From: Planoprotostelium fungivorum
Taxonomy: Eukaryota > Evosea > Variosea > Cavosteliida > Cavosteliaceae
DNA length: 15,329 nucleotides
NCBI GenBank assembly: GCA_003024175.1
Contig: MDYQ01000386.1
Coordinates: forward strand, 1 to 15,329
Direction of reading: 5' to 3'
The translations under genes and the position numbers were made by a program. This document shows, piece by piece, positions 1 to 8,081 of the stretch. Under the pieces are notes generated by a model that was given only the letters and a program-made list of their open reading frames with translations, was not told the origin of the DNA and made no database searches. The first letter of the stretch is position 1; the number at the start of each line of letters is the position of its first letter.

Positions 1-266
1 AATTTGTTGTGAAGCCTTAACTTAATGTCAGCAACATCAGCTGAGGGTATTTTGAGGCTATGTTCATCCCTCAAGATAATTTTCAATTTTAAATAACTTA
101 GTTTGTATTTCGCACAAAGCTCCCCTCTTGTGCATCCTGCATGATAATCTTGGATCACATTGTCATATAAACCTTGAGAGACATCTTGTCTTAACTTAGT
201 ATCTAATAATTGTTTGTATTGATCATTATAGTATAATTTGGCAGGTACATTCTTCACTGTAGTCAT
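1..266 (-). CDS. Partial hypothetical protein with HTH-like segment (N-terminal 88 codons)
   Basis: An open frame starts at ATG 266-264 on the minus strand and runs off the left edge with no stop, so only the N-terminus is visible. There is no sign of an intron. Residues about 38-65 read YDNVIQDYHAGCTRGELCAK followed by YKLSYLKLKII, the spacing of a helix-turn-helix of the kind found in transposases, recombinases and regulators (a Y-x-AG-x-T/S-x-x-E-L-x-x-K-Y-x-x-S pattern). It is divergent to the plus-strand ORF at 367, with a 100-nt AT-rich gap that holds TATATAA at 274-280. Base composition is AT-rich, unlike the genes after 3045. The family is not recognised; DNA binding is inference from the HTH-like pattern only. 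Confidence 0.45.
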   Translation of the reverse strand, partial: MTTVKNVPAKLYYNDQYKQLLDTKLRQDVSQGLYDNVIQDYHAGCTRGELCAKYKLSYLKLKIILRDEHSLKIPSADVADIKLRLHNK

Positions 267-366
267 TTCACCTTATATAAGAGAGAATTCATTTTCTAAA
301 ATGAAATTAAATAATTATTTTGTTTCCTAAATGTATGTTTTAGATTATATCATAAACTGCAACAAA

Positions 367-675
367 ATGGACTATGATCTTGTCAAGACATTTCCAGTCA
401 AGAGAATAGAACCAAAAGCATTTGATGAGTTACCAGTCAGTAAGCTTCTCAACTATTTAACAAGAGATAACATCATTGAGCTCATTGGCTTCCCTAATTT
501 TAGCAGTCTCAATGAGCAAGTAAGACAGCAGACAGGAAAAGTCAGTCTCCCTGCTGTTAAAAAGATGTTAGCTGATAATGAGCAGTTTCAAGCAATTTTG
601 GATCAGAATCACGGGATGATGCAATCTGGCAGCCAATTGTCTTACCTACTGTCAGACATAAGCCCAAGTCTGTGA
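367..675 (+). CDS. Hypothetical protein, 102 aa, intronless
   Basis: The start chosen is the ATG at 367, which has a good context (acaaaATGG); an in-frame ATG at 331 would add 12 residues. The product is predicted to be soluble and mostly helical, beginning MDYDLVKTFPVKRIEPKAF and containing a motif LNYLTRDNIIELIGF. No signal peptide, membrane segment or cysteine cluster is seen. It is divergent to the HTH-like ORF to its left and belongs to the same AT-rich, intron-free island. I do not recognise the family. The low-complexity-free composition and good start suggest it is or was a real gene. Confidence 0.4.
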   Translation: MDYDLVKTFPVKRIEPKAFDELPVSKLLNYLTRDNIIELIGFPNFSSLNEQVRQQTGKVSLPAVKKMLADNEQFQAILDQNHGMMQSGSQLSYLLSDISPSL

Positions 676-982
676 GAGATCACGGATGCGCTAAATAATT
701 GCCCCAATTACAACGGCCGGAGTTTCCCCAAATTTCCAACTCTCAAGAATCACGCCCTTTTCACAGAAACATTTCACCAGCTCTTTCCATGACTTTATTG
801 GATATTTCTACGTTCAAGAATGAACGATTTGAATACAATAAAATCACTTCTCAAGTCTTCCACATAGGAAGCAACCAGCAGTTGTCACTCTTCTTTATCA
901 TTCTACGGGGTCTAAGGACCTCACCAATGCAAAAATCAATGATCTAACCAGACAGCAATAAAGTAAACAGGTTAATTGGTTG
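676..982. other. Gap with no supportable gene
   Basis: No convincing gene. One open stretch here lacks an upstream ATG and its translation looks like random sequence. Short open pieces in different frames (for example one ending DLTNAKINDLTRQQ before the TAA at about 955) suggest a decayed coding stretch that has lost its frame. A short resemblance to conserved rRNA was considered and not accepted. Confidence 0.3.
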
Positions 983-1235
983 ATGAGTAAACCTAAGAAG
1001 CAGTTTTTAGGGTGTGTGGCAAAACATACCCCTCCTGAGGTGTTCCAAAAGTGTGTTGAGCAGTATGACAATCCTGATGCTAAATATGAACAGTATAAGA
1101 TTATACCATATAGTGGATTGAGAAACTCAGCATATGAGAAAGAGTTGAATGCAGGACACACAAACAGAGCAGCAGTGCTGAGACCACCTCGTACTAGGAT
1201 GAATTACTCTTTGGATACATCTCTACTTTTTCATT

Positions 1236-1237
<2 letters not shown>
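983..1237 (+). CDS. Hypothetical protein, 84 aa, tail fused into rDNA-like sequence
   Basis: The ATG at 983 opens an intronless frame beginning MSKPKKQFLGCVAKHTPPEVF, rich in Lys, Tyr and Gln, with a segment KYEQYKIIPYSGLRNSAYEK. I do not recognise the family. The last 17 or so codons (from about 1186) lie inside sequence that resembles the antisense strand of large-subunit rRNA, so the C-terminus is probably not original: the ORF seems to have been cut by, or joined to, an rDNA fragment and now ends at a chance TAG. It sits in line with the ORFs at 1305 and 1760 and shares their AT-rich composition. Either a truncated element gene or a chance ORF. Confidence 0.35.
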
Positions 1238-1275
<38 letters not shown>

Positions 1276-1290
1276 TGCTCACGTTCCCTT
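1186..1290 (-). rRNA. Fragment of nuclear large-subunit (28S-type) rRNA, decayed
   Basis: Read on the plus strand, 1232-1289 carries a nearly exact antisense copy of a highly conserved LSU rRNA stretch: TAGTAGGGTAAAACTAACCT, then GTCTCACGACGGTCTAAACC, then CtGCTCACGTTCCCT. The form ACGGTCTAAACC...CTCACGTTCCCT is that of eukaryotic nuclear rRNA, not bacterial or organellar. Weaker similarity extends left to 1187 (CCTCGTACTaGGAT, compared with the conserved CCTCTCGTACTGAGCAGGAT), with a diverged or replaced middle part. After 1290 the match stops. At roughly 60-105 nt this is a fragment, not a gene; the rest of the LSU is absent. The identification rests on memory of the conserved sequence. Confidence is high for 1232-1289 and lower for the left part. 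Confidence 0.8.
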
Positions 1291-1304
1291 TGACGGGTCC
1301 TGGA

Positions 1305-1535
1305 ATGAAGATACAGCACCTGCCCAAAGGTATTAGAAAGTATGTAAGTAGGAATCCCAGTGAATTCAAGGATTATCTTGATGAAATATCAGCTGAAACT
1401 AAGTATCTCAGTACCATCAGCAGGCTAGTAAAGAAGGAAACTGGTCCAGATGCAAGAGATAGAATTAGAAGAAGGATTCTACAAGCTGCTGAGAATACAG
1501 GAGATGACTCTGATGTTGATGTTGAAAATGAGTAA
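1305..1535 (+). CDS. Hypothetical small charged protein, 76 aa
   Basis: The ATG at 1305, just after the rRNA-like fragment, opens an intronless frame: MKIQHLPKGIRKYVSRNPSE at the N-terminus, a basic centre with GPDARDRIRRRIL, and a very acidic end GDDSDVDVENE. It is predicted to be helical, soluble and dipolar (basic then acidic). There is no recognised domain. It lies in the AT-rich island between the rRNA fragment and an AT-rich repeat spacer. Its N-terminus may be incomplete if the rRNA piece interrupted a longer gene. Function is unknown. Confidence 0.4.
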   Translation: MKIQHLPKGIRKYVSRNPSEFKDYLDEISAETKYLSTISRLVKKETGPDARDRIRRRILQAAENTGDDSDVDVENE

Positions 1536-1609
1536 ATTTTAGTATTTCTAGGTAAAACATAGGAAAACAAGTAAGTCTTCTTTTTTATGCTCTTGATAAG
1601 CACTAAAAA

Positions 1610-1762
1610 CACTAGAAACTTACTATATTTACTATAAATCTACTTTATATAACATTACCATCTTACTAATTTTTAATATTCTTACTATTTGTTTACTTTT
1701 CATTTACACAAAGAAATTACTATATTTACTATAGTATTACCTAATTACTACATTTTACTATG
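1610..1762. repeat. AT-rich spacer with repeated TTACTA motif
   Basis: The 17-mer TTACTATATTTACTATA occurs exactly twice, at 1620-1636 and 1717-1733. Further TTACTA copies lie near 1650, 1680, 1736 and 1745-1760, some split by a few bases. The last copy (ttttactATG) runs into the start codon of the ORF at 1760. The spacing is irregular, so it is not a simple microsatellite. It could be a promoter or origin-like region of the island, or decayed low-complexity DNA. Confidence 0.6.
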
Positions 1763-2353
1763 ACTCAATGGTGGAACTCTGCATACAATGATGTAATCAT
1801 TCAGCTCCTACAAAGCATTGTAGACTGCTTAAAACATAGGATACAGAACACAAAGATCAGAGGTAAGAAATGTGAGCTGAATGAAGAATCTGAGAATCTC
1901 AAAGGACTGTTTGAGAGGGAACTAACAACATACTACAACAAGAAACAATGCATGAAAATGAATGAAAATAAGGGATATGAGGAAAGGTTACAAGAACTGC
2001 TAGAAGAGAAGGAGAAAGAGTATGTAGCAGAAATCAAAAGGGTACAAGTAGAATGTACCAGTAAGACAATGTCTTTAGAACTTCAGCTAGAAGAGATGTT
2101 GAAGACAATAGAGCAAAAGGACAAATTTATCACAAAGCAAATAATGGTGATTAGAGCATATAAAGAAAAGTTGGAGCTCAATAGATTTGCTAGAAACTGG
2201 CCTTCAATGCATCCTAAGCACACTCTACAGCAGTCTCTAAAGAAATACATGGCACATGATATAGCTTGCTTCACCTTTCAGGTTCAGCAAGCTGGCAAGA
2301 GGTGTGTAGTGATTTCCCATAAGACTGCTATAGAGTGTGCTCTTAGTGCATAA
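1760..2353 (+). CDS. Hypothetical coiled-coil protein, 197 aa
   Basis: The ATG at 1760 opens an intronless frame starting MTQWWNSAYNDVIIQLLQSI. Residues about 60-140 are strongly charged with heptad-like leucines (YEERLQELLEEKEKEYVAEI, then LELQLEEMLKTIEQKDKFI), typical of a long coiled coil. After about residue 172 the translation enters a DNA repeat (from 2281) and becomes Cys/Val-rich (GKRCVVISHK), so the tail is probably repeat-derived rather than conserved protein. No membrane or enzymatic motif is seen. It is the largest ORF of the AT-rich island; a structural or scaffold role would be guesswork. Confidence 0.5.
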   Translation: MTQWWNSAYNDVIIQLLQSIVDCLKHRIQNTKIRGKKCELNEESENLKGLFERELTTYYNKKQCMKMNENKGYEERLQELLEEKEKEYVAEIKRVQVECTSKTMSLELQLEEMLKTIEQKDKFITKQIMVIRAYKEKLELNRFARNWPSMHPKHTLQQSLKKYMAHDIACFTFQVQQAGKRCVVISHKTAIECALSA

Positions 2354-2935
2354 AAGCTTGTAAAATACTTGGTAATACAGTCTGTGAAGGTAAGAGAAAA
2401 GCGTGCATAAAGCATGCTCTCGTTGCATCCTCAGAACTGCAACAGCTCCATCATCAGAACGCAGTAACTTACCACGTAATATCGTGCTTTGCAGTTAGTG
2501 GCTATTGATCGGAAGAAGATGCAACGGCAGACACAAAAAGAAACACAAAGCACGCAATAATGCTTGCCTCACCACTTTGTGGTTCAGCAAGCAAGCAGGT
2601 AGTGTGCAGTGATTTCCACCCAGTCTGTATAAAGCATGCTCTGAGCACACCAAAGCTTATAAATCATCTTCTAAATATTTTTTAAAGTATGTACATGTAA
2701 TAAAAATGTGTGTAGAAAGCACATTCTTAGCAGATGGTAACAGAAACACAACACTCAAGGCCCACCCGCAAACCCCTGTTAGCCATGCCACTGTGTGGCA
2801 AGGCTACTATCATTTAGGATGCAGTGTTTTCTACCCAGTCTGCATAAAGCATGCTCTGAGCACACAAAAGCTTATAAATGTTTTGCAGAGAATGTACAAA
2901 CTGATGACAGGAAGCAAGCATTCAGTGTGTGTTGA
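2281..2935. repeat. Diverged tandem-like repeats with TATAAA and an AGCATGCT palindrome
   Basis: The best pair is 2621-2664 and 2836-2879, which agree at 42 of 44 positions (cagtctgYataaagcatgct followed by ctgagcacacMaaagcttat). A more diverged copy lies at about 2321-2365, and the 16-mer GCATAAAGCATGCTCT occurs again at 2405-2420. Upstream parts also match: GGTTCAGCAAGC at 2281 and 2581, and GTGTGYAGTGATTTCC at 2303 and 2603. Units are about 215-300 nt apart. Each holds the palindrome AGCATGCT and a TATAAA-like string. Copy 1 overlaps the 3' end of the coiled-coil ORF. This is a small satellite or promoter-bearing repeat at the right border of the AT-rich island. Confidence 0.75.
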
Positions 2936-3044
2936 GTTGTAGATAAATCCGCTATAATACCCTCTTTTTATATGATGCCATTCCCAGAATGAATATTCTA
3001 CGAAAACAGTAAAATGCACACGGCATCAAAGGTATTTTTCACAG
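2354..3044. other. Non-coding stretch between the AT-rich island and the first ordinary gene
   Basis: Apart from the repeats described at 2281-2935, I see no gene here. A short open frame at 2706-2942 lies wholly inside repeat sequence and is not believed. The last 100 nt contain TATAAT at about 2953 and TATATGATG at 2970, possible promoter elements for the gene at 3045, but nothing decisive. Confidence 0.5.
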
Positions 3045-5398
3045 ATGGAATCACCAAGGAACCATCGGTTTTATGCTGGGGAAGAAGACGGTGTCAAGTT
3101 GGTCTGGAATAATCAATTTGATGAAGCATACGAATTTTTCAAACAACAATCCTCCGTCAAACCAAGACATGCATTGCACATGGCAGAGGTACAGCTCTAA
3201 TCATTCTTTTTTTTTAAATGAGAAGGTTTTGGTTCTCAAATCTTTTATAACGGAGGACCCGACAGACCGTGCGGCAGCACTTGGTGGGCTGAAGCGTTGT
3301 ATTCGGTGAACTCACTATTCAAAGTTACACTGGGCTCAGCATGTGATTTAGCCGAACAACATCTGAAGGTGAGGTGGGATGACGTGCAAAGTATGAACAG
3401 AGACAGCTCTATGAAAGAGGGATAATGCCCGACCGAACAGAAACCAACACTCAACTGATGAGAAACCACGAGTTGGACACAAAGGCGGTTATTGGGGACT
3501 GCCAGACTTTGTCGGCTGCCTTACAGGTTTTGGATGATAAGAAACTGGCTGCCGTGATGATGTTGAGGAAAGCTTGGAAGACATACGAGAGTGCCATCAA
3601 GCAGATCGACAAATCACGTGAGATGTTTCAGCGCTCGAAGAAGATTGAAAGAAGAAAGTGAGCGCTCAAGAGAGAATCTTTGAACCAGCAGTCATATCGA
3701 GTGTGAGGTTCGGTGCTGGTCTTCTCTACATCTTGATTTCTATGATCCCCCCTGGATTTGCCCAGGTACATCATTTCTACTGATTACGATCTCCCTGTTC
3801 CTATGTTTCTCTCGTATTTCATGTTCTCAATCCTTTATCTCATAGCTGATTCTGCCACAGCAAGCTGCTTCTTTTATCGGCTTTAAGGCGAATAAGAAGC
3901 TAGGACTGGAGTATCTGTGGTCTACTTACTCTACGTGAGTGCGACTCATTGAATGGGAATCTGAATGAGAACAGGAGCACATCCATAAGGTCGGACTTTG
4001 CTGGATTGATCATCGCACTGAACAATGTCATACTGTCAGCCACCACGGACAAGAGCGACCTCCAGCCATTCAAGGTGACACCCTTCTGAATCTATTAATT
4101 CATCGACACAGGATGCGGAGCAAATCTTGAACAAGAGCATAGCGAATCACCCGAAGGGATCCATCTTCTATCTGATCCGAGGACTCATCGCGGGAGAGTT
4201 CAACATGAACGAAAGAGCGATCGAAGACATTCAGCTGGCAGAGAAGAATGCAGCCCACGTCACCAAGAACCCACCGATCATTCTGCGATGTCTCTCGAAC
4301 TGGTGAGTCATACCATCCACCCAACTGACAGGAGCAGTTACTTTGTGGACATGGATTGGGCAGCAGGGGCCGACGTGTTGATTCGCATGGCGTACAGCTC
4401 CGAAGAATCTGTCAAGAAGACGGGGAGCCCGAATCAGGCCTCATGGTGAGAAATGTAAGAAATAAGCCTCACGCTCCTAGGTCTAAGGTGTGGCACGAGC
4501 TGAAACTGGGATCTGTGTATATCGCATTGAAGAAAGAGCAAGAGGCCCACGATCTATTCAAGACGGTGTCAAAGAGCAAGGAGATAGGTGGATGGATGGG
4601 AGAAATACGACACTGAATTGAACAGATCGATGGACATCGGTCATCATCAAGACAGCAAGAAGATTCTTGAGGACGGGAGGACAGCTTTCCTATTATGAAC
4701 TAATGCTTTTCACCACACAATTTGACCGACTGTTACTCAGTGGAGATGTCACCAAGAGGGTTTGTCTTTCACGAGAATGAAACTCACAGCAACAGGAACG
4801 CATTCTGAGCTCTCTGGAGGATATTGCCAAGAGAAGTCCAGGGGCAGAGTTACCACTGCCACTGAAAGAGTTGACCAAACACAGAAAGAGTGAGGGTAGA
4901 GTGAGGAGGGTGACTGAGGGAGCACAGCAACACTGATCGGCACACTGAGTCTGGGTATGATCGGAGGAAGTGATGAGAACGATCCACGGCTGGACAACCG
5001 AGTGTCTTACCTCATCCTGAAGGGCGTCACTCTGCGATCCATCGATCGAAACGATGAAGCCATCACGGTGTTTCAAGAAGTCATTGGCTACAAGCAAGCT
5101 TTCAACGACCATCTCTTCTTGGCCATGGCTTATCTGGAATTGGGTGAGCCTCACGATCGGGGTTGGCTGACGACGACAGGAAAAAGCTTGGTGAAGACAA
5201 ATCCTACAGAGGCAGTGAAGATGTGGAAGGAAGGAATCAAATTGAATGGGTATATGTGGGAGGATTCAACGAAACAACGCTTGAAAACCTATATCAATAT
5301 CACCAGCGGAGAGGAAGTAGAGGTGATGACATTCGCCCGTTGTGATGTTGAGGATCATCTAGGTCGAAGTGGAGCCGATAGAGGAGGAGAAGAAGTGA
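3045..5398 (+). CDS. TTC39/IML2-family tetratricopeptide protein, 15 exons, 596 aa
   Basis: The spliced model has exons 3045-3188, 3226-3283, 3340-3368, 3401-3617, 3659-3765, 3846-3934, 3975-4074, 4112-4302, 4332-4445, 4481-4587, 4626-4759, 4790-4895, 4928-5143, 5180-5322 and 5363-5398; the frame closes exactly. The protein follows the TTC39/IML2 order: an N-terminal repeat (WNNQFDEAYEFFKQQS), a linker with LRKAWKTYESAIKQID, the signature VRFGAGLLYILISMIPPGFA then FIGFKANKKLGLEYLW, AEQILNKSIANHPKGSIFYL, KTARRFLRTGGQLSYYELML, and C-terminal TPRs (LILKGVTLRSIDRNDEAITV, FLAMAYLELGK). The tail is acidic (EVEVEVEPIEEEKK). Length is near the family norm. Family members are cytosolic or organelle-associated adaptors (yeast Iml2 in inclusion-body and lipid-droplet clearance, animal TTC39B in sterol receptor turnover); the role here is unknown. 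The exon 4/5 junction is the least certain. Confidence 0.85.
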
Positions 5399-5589
5399 TG
5401 ATAGGCCTTGTTAATCTGTTCATTCTGCTGGTGTGACCAACGCCACCTGGTTCCACGTGTCTAGCTAGCTGGCAATTTTCATTTTGATAAAGACGATAAT
5501 ATGCATAGTAAACCGTCGAATGGATGAGAAATTTATCAGATCTCTGTTGAAGCCAGCACTTGATTTCCATCAGAGATAAATAAGGTAAT
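5399..5589. other. Convergent intergenic gap, TTC39-like and KIAA0513-like 3' ends
   Basis: The two flanking genes converge with 191 nt between stop codons. AATAAG/AATATG-like strings occur, for example near 5500, but no clear AATAAA. On the minus strand a short TTTATC(T) run follows the KIAA0513-like stop. Nothing else is seen. Confidence 0.4.
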
Positions 5590-7932
5590 CTACTGAGACG
5601 TCTCGTCTGACAGTACATCCAAAATGTCCTCCAGAGTGACCTGTGTCAATGAGCTCAGAGCTGCTGAGATCCCTCACCTTTTGAAATTGATAAAACTTGG
5701 ACTGGCGGGATCTCTTGAGATTGATCTTGTTCAAAAAGCCCCACTGTCCTCTCATCAGACGAAATACCTGGGTGATGCATCTCACTTCACTACCCCCTGA
5801 TTTAGCAGACTGTCGACTCTTTTTGGCCATGCAGTCACGGCAGTTCTCATCGCACGAGGACATCTTTCCTATATTCTTGACAGAATCGAGCAGTTGCTGA
5901 AACTTGGCTGAGAACTCAGCGTTGTCCTTTCTCCATCAGTCGCTCCTTCTCCCATTCTATTTCACCTCGCTTTTCGACTTGGACCCGTGTCTTTGTCTTT
6001 CTTCCAGATTTGTTGGTGATTCTCCTTGGAAGGTTGACAGCTCTTTGGCAAATTTGTCATCCGTTTGCATCTTCACTGCGACACTTTTCGGTCTCGTTTT
6101 AGAGTGAATAGGGGTCTGAGGCATGTCACGAGAGGAACGACCGTCTCTACTCACTGATCGTTTTGGTTCGATGGCGACCTTGTTTATTCTATCTATACTA
6201 CGTATGTACTTTCTGTGCTCTACCTAAGCAGCTTCAGTAGTGATCGGACCGATGACATACCTTAACAGAGTGTGCTTGGGATTTCAAATTATCGATCAGC
6301 TGTTCCACGTAATGATCATCCAATGAATAGAAGGCACACTGCTTTCGAATGAAGGCGTCCACAATGGTTTTGTCCACAGAGAAGCTGAGCATACTGTGGG
6401 CTGAGATCTCTCAGCAAGGACACACAAATGTGACTCACTAAATGACAGCAGGCTGGCGAAAGCAATGTTCTTCTCTCTATCGACAAATTCATCCTTCTGC
6501 TCCACACTGAGATCTTTGAACTTTTCTATCGAAGTGTCTCTGTTCCTCTCCACACCAATTGAATCTGCGCAGATGAGATGATTCATCTTCCCTCCACTCA
6601 GTACCCCACAGAGCCCTCTCCCAGAAGTGGATGTTCCTCCAGAGAGTCAAATGCCTGAGCTTATGGTGGAGATACTCTTGCAGTTCGGAAGATGAATCGA
6701 TGATCTTGCGATAAAAGGTCACAGTCATGTACATCAGCACTCGTGCAGATCGAAAATCCTCTTCCCTCTCTGCTTCACTCAGAGCACGCTCCACAAGATG
6801 ACACAGACGCTGCCATCTCATCAGCAAGAGACAACATTCATCATCATCACCGAGAAGTTGTGAGAAGGAACGAGCATCGTTCGAGCCCTCTGAATGGTGA
6901 GGAGCAGTGCGAAGGTCCTCCTTCCAAACGACTCGGACATCAGATTCTACCAGTGTCAACGGTACTCCTCTTCTCTCTTACCTCCACCAGTGTCCACTTT
7001 CGCTCTCTCTCCTCGCTCTCTTCCTCTCCTTGTTCGAAGACATCGTCGATCATGTCTTGGATGTGCTGTCTCTCTGTGTCGTGGTCGTGGCTGATCAGTA
7101 TCGGTCTGTATTCTCCCTCCTCTGTTGTTGCGGATGCTTCCTCTTCCGATCCTTCAAACAGTGGACCATCTACATCAGCGATGCTCTTCACCTCTGATAG
7201 AAAAGGAGAACTACTCCGTTCATTCTCCTTCACATCATCTCAGTCACCTCATGTTCTGCGTTTGTGGACTTGTGGGTTGCAGACTCAGCCCTCGTCTCTC
7301 CTGATGTCTCCTTCGTCTGATCTCTCCTGACCTGGCCTAGTCATTGGTCAGCGTGGTGGTGATATCACCAAGAGTATCATCACCTCCATGATCTGATGAT
7401 CTAACTGATCCAAGATGCTTTCTCCTTCACTGTTCTCTTCATCAGAACCATCAGGAAATAATCGTCCCTGCTCTGCAATGCTTTCAATCTCTCGTATGTC
7501 CTGCTGTTCCTGTCTGTTTTAATATCCCCAGTCATGGCTTACTCTTACCCCATTCGTCACACGAGTGGGTGCTAGCTCTATCACGTACCGTTTGTTATGT
7601 GTCTTAGTTTGTACCTTGGGTGCTTTTGATATGACAATCTCGAGTGGAAATTCACCTGAATCAAATCTTCTGATTCCAATGACTCGTCTTCTGGATGTAC
7701 CTCTGAGCTCAGAATACAGAAAGAAGATGATTTTGGTGGTCCTATTTTAGATCAGATTAGATGTACATGAAGTCGAACCTGGTCTGGAGAGACGAGGAGG
7801 GGCGATCGGGGCTATCGAACGACGGTGCCACCAAGGTAATTGCGTTTGATGATGTCTTCCAGACTTCCAAGTGTTCTCTTCATCTACGTTCAGATCTCTT
7901 GAATTGTCTTCAGAAGGAAGAGACTCAGACAT
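5590..7932 (-). CDS. KIAA0513-like protein with SBF2-type domain and C-terminal Cys cluster
   Basis: Mapped minus-strand exons, 5' to 3': 7932-7779, 7741-(about 7550, unresolved), (about 7460)-7384, 7331-7248, 7227-6982, 6920-6605, 6564-6439, 6400-6261, 6223-5966, 5926-5678, 5640-5590. The centre follows the KIAA0513/SBF2 layout: IQDMIDDVFEQGEEESEE, then MRWQRLCHLVERALSEAE with FRSARVLMYMTVTFYRKI, LTLWRNIHFWERALW, FKDLSVEQKDEFVDREKNIA, FASLLSFTHSMLSFSVDKTI, and AFIRKQCAFYSLDDHYVEQL. The N-terminus is long, Ser/Pro/acidic and disordered. A basic linker follows the domain, then CDENCRDCMAKK and a helix VTLEDILDVLSDETSQ. The human relative is a poorly known cytoplasmic protein; the function is unknown. 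Junctions between about 7400 and 7660 are not resolved. The start could also be ATG 8079, only 2 nt after the Galpha stop. Confidence 0.75.
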
Positions 7933-8081
7933 GAGACTGATCTGGGTTGTGGATGGTGAAAAAGGACGAATTGTAGTGAGCTGCACTTTTGGAGAAGACT
8001 TGGAGGGGGTGTTTGATTGCCCTGCGGACAACAAAAGACAATCCACACGGACACCAATGAGCACACACAGCATGATCATAT

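Noticed and set aside
676-760. Possible further rRNA similarity (CAATTACAACGGCCGG)
   Set aside because: Only short scattered matches to conserved rRNA; too weak compared with the clear match at 1232-1289.
699-947. Open frame in the island after the first ORF
   Set aside because: It lacks an ATG at its start, its composition looks random, and better pieces appear in other frames; not supportable as a gene.
2706-2942. Plus-strand open frame in the repeat region
   Set aside because: It lies entirely within repeat sequence, and its Cys/His-rich reading follows the repeat units.
6743-7330. Long plus-strand open frame rich in Ser and His
   Set aside because: It is antisense to the KIAA0513-like exons, which match a known family; the Ser-rich reading is the mirror of acidic codons.
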